From positions 129,030-193,029 of the forward strand of contig VWZL01004640.1 in assembly GCA_013396915.1 (NCBI GenBank): 64,000 bases of DNA. Reading direction: 5' to 3'. This stretch comes from Stercorarius parasiticus (taxonomy: Eukaryota > Chordata > Aves > Charadriiformes > Stercorariidae). The position numbers and the translations under genes are program-made. The notes under the pieces were generated by a model. It was not told the DNA's origin. It was given only the letters and a program-made list of their open reading frames with translations, and searched no databases. This document shows positions 26,668-40,213 of this stretch, piece by piece. How positions within the stretch are numbered: position 1 is the stretch's first letter; every line of letters starts with the position of its first letter.

Positions 26668-26780
26668 CAGAAGACCATGCTTTGAGTAATCTGGTCTGGT
26701 GGAAGTTGTCCCTGTCCATGGCAAGGGTTTGGAACTAGATGATCTTTATCGTCCCTTCCAACCCAAGTCATTCTATGATT
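26668..26780 (+). mobile_element. CR1 LINE 3'-end fragment
   Basis: About 110 bp matching the extreme 3' end of CR1: CTTTGAGTAATCTGGTCTGG, then GGAAGTTGTCCCTGTCCATG, GGAACTAGATGATCTTTA, CCCTTCCAACCCAAG and the terminal ATTCTATGATT. It is in the same orientation as the gene and as the larger CR1 about 2.8 kb upstream. A different wording of the tail (LINE subfamily with GTCCCTGCCCATGGCA-like text) suggests an independent insertion, not a piece split off the larger copy. Severe 5' truncation of this sort is normal for CR1. Confidence 0.9.
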
Positions 26781-27705
26781 TACTGCTGGTAGTATGATAC
26801 TTCAGTTTCTGTAAAAACTCCAGGAGTTAGTCTCAACTGAAAGAGCACAGAACAGATCAGCTGTTTGCTTTTAGGGGGACACACACACACTTCACTGAGT
26901 TGATCAGAAAACTTTTCATTAATGTAAAATAGCACTGAATCGTGCTGGTTGTAAGCTTTGCATCTAAGTTCATACCGAAGTTGTCTGTTTGAAGGATGCT
27001 CTTGTCTGTGTATGAAGTATGAAGCAATTAGATTTGCCCAGACTTTACATCCTGTTTCCTTATCAGTAATTGAAAAATTTTTGATATAACCATTATGATA
27101 AAGATTTTATTAGTTTTATTTGGGCAACCTTTGAAAACCTGTAAACTAGCGTGTACTTTGTTCCTGAAGAATTAAGGAATGTATTCAAGAGAATCCTTTA
27201 TTCTGAATAGATTGACAACTTTTATAAAAAAACGAACAAACATAAACAAAACAAAAACCTTCAAAGTTGGGAGATAGCTCACAGCAGTAAAATTACTTGT
27301 ATGTTTGTGTGCACATGTCACTTAACAATTAGTGGTGTTGTGCTATCTTACTTTTTTCTGGATCTAATCTGATTCAGAGCAGCTGAATCTCTTAGAAGCA
27401 GCTGAAATCTGCTGTTTTCATTTGTTCAGTAGAAAACAGATAGATTAACTATAATTGTGATTATTGCTAGAGATTATTTGTTCTAGCAGCTGTAATTTTT
27501 CAAAAATAAAACGGTACTTATATTTCTTTCGGAAAGTAGTATGTTCTAATATTAGACCTTAAGGACATAACATTGAAACAGAATATTTATTTAGGAAATG
27601 GTATTCTACGGTTCTCTTTTAATTTAGGCAGGTTTTAAGACAAGAACTAGAATATCCAGTTACTTAAAATATGGAGTTTGTGCTATAAAATTCATACAGT
27701 TGTAT

Positions 27706-27723
27706 GGGGGGGGGGAAAGGGGG
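27706..27723 (+). repeat. G-run (G10-A3-G5), possible G-quadruplex
   Basis: Ten Gs, AAA, then five Gs on the transcribed-sense strand of a NRXN1 intron. Four G-triplets can be drawn from it, so an RNA or DNA quadruplex is possible. Confidence 0.6.
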
Positions 27724-28124
27724 AGAACCAAACACAAAAACCTGTTCTTTTTCGTATGCTTAAGAGTTCCTGATGACCGAGATGATGCTTTGCCATCTAA
27801 ATGGTGCATGCTTTCTAAGTTTTGACTGGATAACATGAAAGGAATAATGAGACAAGAATTACTTCTTTACTTTTCAGATGGTAGTGATTAAATATATGCT
27901 TTAAAACATTTTAACAAAGAAGATTTGTAGAAATATAAAAATCTGTATGTCCTTATTGAACCTGGTATCATCTAATTGTCAGACTAAAAATACAACTATT
28001 TTTTGACTTTTTCATAATTGTTTCCATATGTTTAGGTGAAGGTTAGATTTATATTTTCCCCAGTTTTTCGTACAAAATGTTCAGTATACTTTTAACACAT
28101 TGGGAAATTATCAAAGTGGATGTT

Positions 28125-28160
28125 AAAAAACAAAACAAAACAAAAACAAAAAAAACAACT
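28125..28160 (+). repeat. (AAAAC)n simple repeat
   Basis: AAAAAACAAAACAAAAC followed by AAAAACAAAAAAAACAAC. Confidence 0.85.
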
Positions 28161-28728
28161 CCCCCAGTTGCTAAGTCAATTATGTGAATATCTTAGTGTT
28201 CTACTGTGCTCAAATGGGCATATTCATTCATTCAAAAGTCCATAGTAATTTTTTCAGGTATTTGCAGCTCTAGAGTATCTATCCAGTCTAAAAAAAATGC
28301 TGATGTTGATAACAACTAAGACTTTTCTTTATTTGTTGTAAGAATTGTAGCCTGTACAAATTTGTTATTTTTTTAGTTACATGTGCAGCTCACATGTCTT
28401 CAAAGTTGCAAATAATAAGGTTATGCCTATGAAGAGCACAAAGGGCTATAAAGGAAATTGAAAATTCAATGAGGTAACTTATGGGTAAAAGCCTAAGTAT
28501 TTTGTCTCGCCTTTGAACATGCAAATAAAATGATTAGAGCATCTAACACCTTAAAGGTTTTTAGAAATAATTCTATTGTATCTGTGTGTGTGGGTTCCAT
28601 TCTTATCAATTTCAAGAATTGTAATGCTGATATACTGAAACCCATAAGAAAACTTCTGATTGGTAGCATTTCAACTACAAAACTATAGCAGAGATGAGCA
28701 GGAGCATATTTTTGGTGTCTCTTCCCTA

Positions 28729-28760
28729 ACCCAAAAAACAAAAACAACCCCAAAACCACC
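28729..28760 (+). repeat. A/C-rich simple repeat
   Basis: CCCAAAAAACAAAAACAACC then CCAAAACCACC. Confidence 0.7.
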
Positions 28761-30985
28761 TTTGGTTCATTAAGATATTTTTTAAATTGGTCCCACTTTA
28801 GTGGCAGTAACCTATGATGTAATTCATGATGACAGTTATGCAGTTGAAAAAGACAGTGTTTTGCAATCTCTTATTCGGGTATGAAGTAAAAGACAAATTT
28901 AAGCTAAGTGAAGGTTAAGAATAGATACTCCAAGTTTAAAAAAAATAAAAATCACATTAATCAGTGTGCTATCCTCTCTTTTTGTATAAGCTCGGAGGAA
29001 GTTGTTAGGAAGCATAGAAGTAAAGTTTGTCATTCTTGTGAGACAGATTTAGAAATAGCTTGACTTACAGCAAAAAAATCAGACCGTGAAACCTCTGTAT
29101 CTGTTGAGTCAATGATTATAAATATCCAGGATGATAAAGAATTTTAGTTTCCAAGCTTGTCTTTCGAAACCGTATTGCCGTACTCAGTTAGGGGACTGTG
29201 TTGAGAGGTCAAAGATGGGTGAATGTGAAAAATATCCTTCAGCAGGTAACTGGTTATATCTTTTGCTTTTTCTAAGGTCAGCCACATTGTTTGTGTCAAA
29301 ATGAACATTGGGAGGAAAAGAAGACTTTTTAAAATTTTCAATGTAGAACCCTTGTCGTCTTAATTTGTACTGATTTGTGTTGAAATATTCTTTCACTGTT
29401 TGAAAGAAAGCTTAAAGTTTGAATCAGAAAAAATTATTCACTGGTAAGAAAGGGAACAGCTTTTCAAACAATTTTTTTATAGTTCAATTTGGAAACAATT
29501 TTAATCTGATTAATCCAGAACTTCCTTTAAATTTTGATATTTTTTTTCTCAGATTTAAAAAAAAAAAGTATGTAGTGGTATTGTGTTCATCCTTTCAGTC
29601 ATTAGCTTTTCTAATCTAAATCTGGCTGGATTCTAATTAGAGGGCCATATTTTCAAAACAATACTTGAGCCTTGGATTAATCTCTTGTACGGATGTTTGT
29701 GCATACTGAGGATCCACGTGTACTCTTTGAACACTATCCCCATTCTTTTTCCTTGAAAACTAAACCTGTCACTTGTACATACAGGTAACAGACCCGAAAG
29801 GTTCTAAAAACAAAGTGGCACAAAAAACCCCGGAGCTTGTGTTTTGAAAATTCCCCTTTTCTTTTTGAGCTGAAGCTTTCGGGAGATGCCAAGCGGTTGT
29901 GTGTTCATATTTTGTAAAGCAGCAGTTTCTGTCATTTGTCAGTGGTGGATGTGCATCTGATAACACAGAAAGAACCCTTTACAAAAAGGAAGTGATTAGA
30001 AATGGAAATAGCATGAGCAGGTCAGGTTTTACAAGAGGAAATTATTAATGTTACAGTTTATGAAAGTAGTGTGCCTCCTGTTAGCCTCTTGCTATCTTTC
30101 GTCTGCATGAACCACCTGTTTGAAAGCCAAACAGTTCCAAAGAAAAGACTGGATTATGCCTTGGGTCTGACGCTAGTCCAAGCAGGTATGGTGCGCCCTT
30201 TTGTTTTCTGGTGGCATCACGTGGGTACACACAGTACGATTTATCTCATGCCTTGATATTATTTACTGGTGTCTCTTAAGAATAATACCTTACATAGAGA
30301 TTTTTTCACAGTATTTTTTTCTGCTTACTAAATATTGTCTTCAGCCATGCTTTTTAGTCAGAATGAGACTATTCTGAATTCATTTTCTGCAGAAAGGCAA
30401 ATGCTTTTCTTGTCAGTGGGCTGCAGTAATCGTGAGGCCAATACCACATTGAGTTTGGTTCTTATGTTATCTTCTAATGAATTAAAGTTTTTATTAGACA
30501 TCATCAATAGCTTGATGCTTAATTCTGAATCAATCTTTATATAGTAGGCTTTCTCACAGTCTTTAACCAGTAAGTAGTGGTTTCAGTAGGGTTGAAGCCC
30601 TACTACAGAGAGTGGAATCTTGAAAATAATTTTGGCAAACTTTTCAAAGAGAATGCATGCTACAATTCTTTGCATAGTCTTGTATTGGTTTTTTTGAACG
30701 GAGTGAATACAAGCAATAGTTACTAGTATAGATGTGGCTGGCTAAATTCTTCCTTGAGATTTCATGTATGCCCTTCATGGTTTTTTATTTATGCCTAATC
30801 TAATGCGTGTTCTGTGTGCAGTCCCAATGAAGTATTTCAGTGAAAATAGTCAGAAAATCATCTTTCCCTGACACTTTTGCCCAAGGAAAATATGTATTTC
30901 CCCCCTACTTTTCTGAAATGATATTTCAAAACATTTCAAAATATGCTTGATATAAAAGGTAGCTTCAAGTTGAAGTGTTTATTTG

Positions 30986-31022
30986 AAATAAAAAAATAAT
31001 AAAACCCAAAAAACAACAAAAC
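30986..31022 (+). repeat. A-rich simple repeat
   Basis: AATAAAAAAATAATAAAACC then CAAAAAACAACAAAAC. Confidence 0.7.
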
Positions 31023-31551
31023 ATTTAAAGGTGAAAACAAATGTCAGAACATTGCTGAGATATTCAATTGATGTATGCAATGACATGAGGAAGTGCGAAG
31101 TGCTTAATTGCACTGTCTACCCTTTCCTAAGAATTAGTGCTCTTCATAACTATTTTCCAGATAAACACTGTGAGGTGTGTTTATTGTGACAGACACATTT
31201 ACGTAAGCAAAAATATTTTAACAAACCTATAAGATTTGCAGAACGGTACACTTTTAAAAGTTTGCATATGTATTAGATTACACAAACTAGTTCTGGTTAT
31301 TGTAAAGGCACTTGTTGGTAGTTCATTTTATATGGCAAGCTGCTCTTGAATGTTATTAAACAAAGTTTGTTGTACTATTATATGTTCTTACTGATTATCT
31401 GTCAAAAGAGTTGATTTTGCTTGCAGCTGAAGACCTCTTACTCAGTACAGAACCAAAAGGGGATTTTATTATCTGATGTTCTTTTAGCACCAAGCTGACA
31501 CCAAAGTCTCAGGCTTGGAGGCCATCCGGCAGAATCTAACCCTTTAAACAC

Positions 31552-31565
31552 CATACTTAAGTATG
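31552..31565. repeat. 14-bp perfect palindrome
   Basis: CATACTTAAGTATG reads the same on both strands; no known function assigned. Confidence 0.85.
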
Positions 31566-33977
31566 CACATTCTGCTTGTTTCTCTCACTACAATGAGATG
31601 TCACATCTCGAAAACCAAGTAATACATCCCTGTTCCTTGTTATTATAATGATGGTAATTAATTTGCATTAGTTCAGCAAGTTTATTTTGGAGGACAGCTT
31701 TAACCTCCGTAAAATTCATTAACATAAAGGTGGCCCATAGGTAGGCTGTGGTTAAAGAGTCCTTAAATATAAAACAGATGCCTTAGAAATGCCCCATGAA
31801 TTAAATTAATCCTTTTCTTGAAAATTTACAAATTGCCTTTAGCCACACATGTACACTACACAGAAGAGCGGCTGAGATGGAACAGCCCCGTTTTTTCTCT
31901 TCTCTGCACAAGTGCGTGCTGGTTTTTACCTATCGTTCCAGGAAATATAGGTTGTTTAGAAAAGGAATGTGAGCGCAGAATGGAGTGCAAAGGAACACGC
32001 TGCCCACCATTCTCGAGGTGTACGCCTCTGTATCATTGAAAAATAGTGAAGGAAAAGCTGCCTCTGAAAAACATGTGGCAGCTTGGTACCGTGTTCCTTG
32101 TTTTGGAATTATAGTACTAACTTTGCATGCAGAAAACTTAGCTTCCAATTGTCACGGGTATCTGAGAAGGCAAAGATTGTTTCAAAACACTGATGTGAAG
32201 AATTACTGAAGTTGCAGTACTGGAAGGCAAAAAGGGTATGTTAAAACGATTATAAGGACACATAAGAAGTTGCAGATGAAGGAAAGGAAGAATTTTTCTG
32301 GATGTCTTCCAAGAATGTGTCAGTCATTCGATGAGCGAAAGGAAAGTTAGCAGTGTAGTTAGTGGGTGTGAATTTGATTATTTTATTTTTTTAAACTATT
32401 AACAATCATGATAGGGCAGAATTTAGCCAATAACTGCATAAGCTGTCACTATATTAATGTCACCAACTGTAATCACAGAGATGCTAACCTGGCTAGGTTC
32501 TATGCTCGCTTCCGGAATGGGAGAAGAAAAGTTTCTATAGTTTGTCAACAAGCCAACTTCACTGAACCAGATAGTCAGCTACCAGAGCTGAAAGGGAAGG
32601 ATGCCATCTACATGGAGGCTGACCATAAGTTCATACAATAGCCATGGCATTGCAGCCTAGGATTAGAGGGCTATTTTGCCCTCAGTGGAACAGAAGGTTC
32701 TTTCAAACCAGGAATCAGGAAATGGAGCAGATGAGTCCAAAACAGAAAGCAGTCAGAAACGCCCACAGCCAAGAGCTGGCTATTCAGCTGGATGCGAGAG
32801 TAACCTACGCAAGTGAAAAGGAAGGAGAAGAAAAAGCCAGTTGGGTATTTATTATTCTAGAGAAGTAATAAGGTTAAGAGCTGCAAGTTGGCAGCCAGTA
32901 ATATACTGATGGGAGAGCCTGAAAGAAGGAAAACTAGTGAGGGGCGGAATAAACCCCTCCGTGTTTCGCTAAAGAATATGCAGAATTGATGTTCTGCATT
33001 TAATTGGAGCCTACAGTTGTGTTTATATGTTTTAAAATGTGTTTAATAGGGGAAAAAAAGATTTGTTCAAATATTTGCAAACATTCTGGGTTATGTATAT
33101 TGGTAATGTTTTAAAATTTTTTTAGCAGGTTTTTGTTAGTTTGTTTTCAGATCACTGACCTCACAAACTTCTATTCTGTGTTAACTTTTCTCTTTAATTT
33201 GGGGTTTATTCTTTTGGTCTTTTTGTGACCACCCCCTTTTTTTCCTGTACAACTCCTACTGTAATTAAAGGTAGTTCAGTTTTTAAGTACATCTGCCGCA
33301 TTGCTTTCAGATGCACTTGCGTTGAGGTGTTCCTTAGAACGTTAATTGTTACATTTACATTATTTTTGCCTTATCCCATAATTCGTTTCTGTATTTCTGA
33401 CCTTGAATTTTAAGTGGTAAAGATTGGAAAAAATCTGGCATGTAATGAATGTTATGCTAAAGAAATAAGTCTTGAACCCTACAACCAGTAATAACTGTTC
33501 TGCTTTGTAGTGCCTCTTTCTTGCAATCCCTAGAGAGTTCTTGTGCTTGATCTCGAGCAGGAATGGTTAATAGAGAAAGGAAAAATAGTATGTTTCTGAC
33601 TTTTCTGCAGAATTAGTCTGTGGTAACTCTTGCTGCACTGTGAAAGAAAGGGGAGGAAAAACCTGAAATCCAGCACAACAATTGAGTCTCCTGTAGTCCT
33701 TTCTTTTCCCAAACAGTTGTTGGGAAGTAACGTTTGTTTTGTTCCTTAGACTTTACATAAATGTCTTAATGCAAAGCTGCTTTTGTTTCAAATAATACGT
33801 TTTGTTTTCCTTTTGGTGATTCTTGTTTCTCTTGGTTTTGTTTTGTCACTTATGTCTTGGTGTAAAGGCTTTATTCCTACTTGGGAGCTGATTGAGCTTC
33901 TGTGGAGCCAACTTGTTCCTAAATTCTGCAATTTAGATGTTGCCAAGAAATTTCTATGAGTCTTTGCCATGAGAAGT

Positions 33978-34016
33978 TTAAAAAAAATTAAAAAAAAAAG
34001 GGGGGGAAAGAAAACT
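33978..34016 (+). repeat. A-run followed by G-run
   Basis: Two A-runs separated by TT, then GGGGGGGAAAGAAAAC. Confidence 0.75.
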
Positions 34017-35419
34017 TGAACCCATTTCTTAAAAACAGAAAGCATAGCAACCACAGTCAGAAACATTTAGCAGTTTGGCAGCTGACAGCAGGCCATACAA
34101 AGAATAACAAAATAGTCTATTGAGGAGGGGGAAAAGATCTTCAAAAGACTTGTGTCCACAGCAGGGTGAAAAACATGACAATCCCATTACCAAGTTGTTA
34201 GAAAAAAATGTTAATTTTTTACTAACTTCTGCTAATATACATGTTAAACAATATGCCAGTAGCCTAGAACATAAAAAGGCGTTCTCTGGCATCCTCTTTA
34301 GATGTCTCTATTCAGGCAGTCAAAGTGGAAGAGAAAAGAACAAGCAAGCAGTTCTGAGATCAGCATTTGAAACTCCAGCAGGAGAGACCAGTTTGCCTAG
34401 AAAGTCAGCTATCACAACTGTATTAATTCTGCAAATAGGTGACTGATGCATGAAACTGAGGTGACTTTCCCAGTACTGCACAGTGAATCTAAAGAAAAGC
34501 AAGTAAACAAGTTTTTCAAGACAGTGCCCTTAACATTCATGATATACCTGTTACTTTAACTCTGATTCTCTTGGTACTGGATATGGTTTCTACAACTGTA
34601 GGTAACGATTACCAACTTTTTTATTGCCTTAGAGTAATTAAGCTGTCTTCCCTGTACCATTGTGAGCTATTTGTTGTTCCTTTTTTTTTTTTTTTCTCCA
34701 TTCTTTTAACATCATTGTTGGGGGTAGGGCAGTGGTTTTCAGATAGTCTCTAGCAGACTTTCAGATGTGCTATTGATTTTGTAGTGGAATTCCATATAAT
34801 TATGCTAATTTTTTTACCCTTTTTTTGGTATCCATTTGCTTTCCTAAAATTTGCAGGGATATGATAATAAGCAATTTATATAGAACATATATTTGTGTGC
34901 ATTAAGTATGTCAGTTTTCTGTGAACAGATGTTTTAAAAATGCCCGATGTGCAATATATCCTGTAATATTAAGAAAGATGAGTGCAGAAAATGTTCATGT
35001 TGCTTGGTTACAGAAACAATAAACACCACAAATTTATTGTCTCTCGTTAGCCATTCAGTGTGACATTGAAGTTCTACCCCAGTGTATTATCACGGCATCA
35101 TATATTACACTTTTATGTTTACCTTGAGACATGTATTGTTCAAGCCCAGCTTTTATTGAGTGTAGTTTTTGACCAGATAGGGTACATTTTATTTTTCTGT
35201 TTGAATGGCTAATATACTCTGTAGTTGCATACTAGAAAGTTGGAATATCGTACTCTTTTTGCAACAGTGACTGCCGTCTTCCTTAAAAAGAAAACGGGAG
35301 GGGGATGACACCCTATAGGAAATGTGTGTGTAAATATGACTTACTTTGGACCCAGCTCCACTAGATCCGATGCTGATAATGCGAACTTCAGTCTTCATGC
35401 AAGTCTCTACCCTGCGAGG

Positions 35420-35515
35420 AAATGGTGTATCCATTTTACAGAGAAGCAAGGAGAAGTTACAGTCTCTGTGAGGCATTCAGATGCAGGTTAAACCCAGCTT
35501 CCTGGATTATTGCTC
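35420..35515 (-). repeat. MIR-like SINE relic (possible)
   Basis: The + strand holds TCCATTTTACAGAGAAGCAA, then GAGAAGTTACAG and, about 40 bp later, GGTTAAACCCAGCTTCC, again resembling the reverse complement of MIR in order. Similarity is strongest in the first 15 bases and weak after that. Confidence 0.33.
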
Positions 35516-38500
35516 CTGGCTTCTAATAGCAAGAATTATTCTAATGATTCTTTTCTTTCTACCTCGTAAGACAAAGTAGTCTGTGGAGCATATGTCTGAT
35601 TTTAAGATATACTTGTTATATCTAGAGCTATAAAGAAGCAGAACAAAAGCATATGATCATCCTATATGGACAATGGGTTCATATTATTCATAACCATTCA
35701 TATTCAGGTTAGCCCTGAAAAAGTCCATTTCATATTTTTCAAAAGCCACTGCCCTGAGAGGGGGCAGGTTTGATATAGCCATTTTACTTTTCCAATCGTT
35801 AATTTTATTTTTTTTTCTCCTGTTGGATAGCTTAAGCAATACTCAGTGCTGCTTTGAATTTGGATAATCAATAGCCTTCATGTGGGTTTCTTTCCTCTTC
35901 TGGCACCATGGAAGAGCCAAGTCCCATTTTAGTAGAGTGCATGGAGAGTTGAGCGTGCTCTGTTTCCACTCCACCATTTTAGATGCTTGGACTGGACAGG
36001 AAGAAGAGGCAGGAGAATGTGAATTCCACATATATATTCCATGGAATTTGTGGCACTGTAGTTGATTGGACATGCTTTTTTTTTTTTTTCTAGCTCTAGT
36101 AAGTCTACTTTTTTTGAGCTGAAACTTGCAGAGCAGTTTCCCAGCCCATATTAATTGATCTAAAATAATGCAGCAAGATGCGTGTGCTGTTGTTTTCTCC
36201 GGGTGTTTACATACCTATACCATGGAACCCTCTCCTGTTGTACTGAGGTTTACTTCCCACTCAGTAGGACTCTATAGACACTCAGGTTTTGTTTTAGTGC
36301 TCAAAATAAACCCCTTTCTAAATGCCCCACGTTACTATCACCACACACACACACGCGGAAAATTAAAACCATTTAAATTGTTTCCTTGGAGCTTTCATTG
36401 TATCTGCTAATCTCTTCTCTGTGTTTAGAAAACAAAGCCGATTTATGAAGTTGAGTAATCCTAGAGGCTTGAATAGTTGTTGTCATTCATATTGTGTGCT
36501 TTTGCCTTGTGTTCAGAAGTGCGTCCCACTGCAAACATTTGAACTGGGGCTCCTTAAGTTTTGTGTTAATAGTCTGTAGTTTATTGTGTTCCTTGAGATA
36601 TTAATTTTGGAGCTTGGAAATGAATTGAGGCATATTAGCAAAATGACAAGTCTCCTGTGAGAAGCTGACATTCATGGATTAGTTCAAAACCATTCAGCAA
36701 ACACCAAAAAAACCCACGATAACTCTCAATGGTCAGTTTTGCATTTGGATTTCTGGGGAATGTGATACTGTGCACACCAGGTAGTTCTCAATGAGCATGG
36801 AAATTCTAGTGGCTGTTAAAGTAGGCTGATAAAATTGCCTCAGGCTTCACTTAGTGTAAGTCCCATTGATACAGTTTCTGACATCAGTAAGTTATCTCCC
36901 GCTGACTTGACCATGCAGCATAAAATTGAAGGTTAGCAGCACCTACCTGAGCCATTTTGGATAATACTGATCTCCATTTTAGACAATTAACTGCCATTGT
37001 TTGCACTAGGTGATCCAGTTTTCATGAAAATATGAAAATACTGCTTCATGGTAACACGATTTATGTGATTATTTTTTTAAACAGATTTAGAGTCTGGATT
37101 CATCCATTCATTCAAATTGCATTTAGAAAAGTATTTTTTCCTCGCGTTCCTATTAAGCAAACAGACAAGCTCTTCAGAGCAAGATCATAATGTAGGTGCT
37201 CTGAACTTCTGGTTTCTCTTTGACTTTCAAGGAAACCTAGATACTGCAAATTAGATGATGTGATTAGCTCCTTAAGGATCATATTTTGTTTTAATAATAT
37301 AAAGAAATTTGAAAGAAATGCTTCATAGTAATTTAAAGGCTTTTAATCACAGTGATTGAAAGGCTATTACTAGCAGAGTTGGTCAGTATTCTGAAATATT
37401 TAAGAGTAATGCCATTTCTTTACTAGTATTTGATACACAAAAAGAAATCTTTAATGTGGAAAGGGCGGCACTTTGAAATCTGGATTCTTTCACGTCTTTC
37501 TTGGTTTTAAATTTCATGGGATATGGTCAGTAGAAAGAACTGGTAGGGTTTTGTTGATATTAGTGTTTTTATTATATTGACTTTTTAATTTGATATTTGA
37601 ACTATTGTGTATTTAGGGTGCATCTCTAATATCAACAGTAAATTCCTTGTCTTCTCCTTCACCTGTGCTCAAAGTTACTCATACATTTATACGCTAATTA
37701 TTATATTTATTATTATAATTATTATATTTTCATTGGCTGCTCTACTACATCATTTGTTGTTGAAGGCACCTGCCGTGACAACTGGCAGGATCTGTAACGA
37801 ATTCCTAATACGTTTCTAGAGTTCACTGCATGCTAGGCTGGCTTGCAATAAATTATTATATATCTGATAGATCTTTGGGAAGCAGAAATTAATTTGGCTT
37901 TTGTTCCAAGATGACCATGGACCATGTTATAGAGTGTGCTAAGCTTAAGTTAATATTTGCTGTCTCTTATGTGCACTTATTTTTTAAGACTCAGCACTGT
38001 GATATTATAAGTGACCTGGCATGTGGTTGGCCTAGATGGTAGCAAAGGGAGCTCATATCTTGATTGTAAAATGATATGTAGGTTTGCCCTTTCCATCCTG
38101 GAAAACAAATTTATTCCTCGCTTTGGATAGCTCTGTTGCAAGTTACGTGGGGAATTGCTAACTGCTCCTTTTTCCTTGGCAGTTTAGGTGACCTTTTGCA
38201 GTTTTCAAGAGTGAGGTAATTAGATATTTTAAAGACTGAGGTCTTGAACCTTACTTAATATTAAGAGGAAAGAATACAGTGAATGGAAGACAAATTCAAG
38301 GTGCTGTTAATAGCACGATATAATTCCCTGAGGGCTGGTGTTTTCGTGCACAGGAACATTATATTGTTGTTTCTCAGGTATGAGAGTGAGTGAGAGAGCA
38401 AGCAACCTCTCACCAGGGCCAGCCCAAGAGATGTACTAGGAAAGCACACAACGCTGCAAGGATACTGACTGGTGGGTTGTGTTAGGAGTAAAGGTGAAGT

Positions 38501-40191
38501 GTGGCTTAAATATTTCTCCGCTGCAAATCACCTTCACTTGACTAATTGTGGATCCATGCCTCTATTTGAGGGAGAATGTATTGAGTTAACATTAAAGAAC
38601 AATATGTAGGGTGTCTTTAGATGGAAAAGCAGTGGATAATATAAGCCCTATTAAAAGCATGTTTGTCCTTACATACACATAAGGAAAAAAAAAATATTAA
38701 AAAGCAGCAACTTTGGAAAATAATAAATGAGAAAATTTACAAATTGAATTTATTTGTGCCCTAGAGGCTATAGATTCTGAAGCATGTGCCTCCATGAGTT
38801 ATAAAGCAGATATTAGTCTCAGAACTATTCCTTACTGTTCAGTTCTTTTCCTGAAATTTATGACTACTACTTTTAGTGAACATACTGGTTTTCTCATTTT
38901 TGCTGTGCTTCACTGATGGCTGAGTATAACTTCGATAGATGGGGAGAGGGGTAGGCATCTCAGTATAACAGCAGCAAACAGGCTTCCAAATGCCAGCTGC
39001 ATTCAGTTAATAGTTTACAGTTCTTTTCAATTACACTTTTCAGTTATGGTTGATAAATTCCTGGTTTAATACGAATTATCCATGATAATTCAGTTTCAAA
39101 TTTTCAATTTTGTAAGATTAAAAGAATATAAACATCCTAAAACTTAGAACATAAACACTTTAAAACATAGATGCAGACTTAATTCCGTTGCCTCAAATGA
39201 ATGTAATAAGATGCAATCCTTCACATCTAGTAACTACGAAGTTTTAATTGTGTAACATGGAAGTAAGAAATTATCATATGCAATATTTAGGGATTCCAAG
39301 AATGTTTTAGTATTGGTGATATAAAATTCCACAAATTTGCCCCTCTTACCTGAAGTACTTTAGGAATTTTTCCCTCAGATATTATATCTCAAGCTGCTTA
39401 AAGAGCCGGTGAGGGGTTATTGAGAAAACTATTGCCAGTATTCCTGTTTGCTCTTTGTCCATCAGGTCCTTGAACCATATTTATTAAAAATTATTGTTTG
39501 AGTTGGCAGATGACTTCAAAGCCTATAGAGTGGTTTTAGACATCAAGGAAAGCTTAGCTCTCTTTTTGTTTGCTCAGTATTTCTAATGTAGCTATTAACA
39601 ACTAATGTTATTATGCAATCAACCAGCTTTCATTAATATCAGACAATTTGGATTTGTCCATAAACAAGAAATTGTCTTTGTACACTTATTTGTATTGGCC
39701 CGGTATCTACCTTTGTTCAGCAGGCAATTAAAGAATATTTCCTCCTCATGTTCTTTGTTGCCTTAATTACTTTCATTGTCAACAGCATGATTTAATTCTA
39801 ATGAGCGCCCATTTGTTCCTTCTTTTTGCCATATCCTCTAGTCTCTGTTTAATGCTTTTCAGTCTGTCCTTGAAAGGTTCCCCCCTGTAACTCCTTCAAA
39901 TGGGGTGGAAGCTATCCAAAATCCCTCTCACCATAGAAAGTGGCCCATGTTTCATGAGACCAGATATCTCCAACTAATATTGCCTGCCAGGCTACTGACT
40001 TCTTGCTCCATTCTTCTGCCTTTTGGCTTTCTTCACTGTAAAGACAGAAAGTCACCCCAATGGGAGATCGCTTGCATGTGTTTATTCTCCAATAATTGTC
40101 TAAACTCCTTTGCTTAATCTGCGATCTCTGAGGTGTTACGGAGGTATTTGATAAATGCAAATATGGATCCTTATTCACTAAGATTACAAGT

Positions 40192-40213
40192 TAGTCCAAC
40201 TGTAGTTGGACTA
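40192..40213. repeat. Perfect 9-bp hairpin
   Basis: TAGTCCAAC, loop TGTA, GTTGGACTA. Confidence 0.85.

Noticed and set aside
36342..36354. Short CA repeat (also 26879-26890)
   Set aside because: Only about six units, not notable as a microsatellite.
37690..37735. ATT/TTA-rich block as a microsatellite
   Set aside because: Too irregular to define a unit; simply AT-rich intron.
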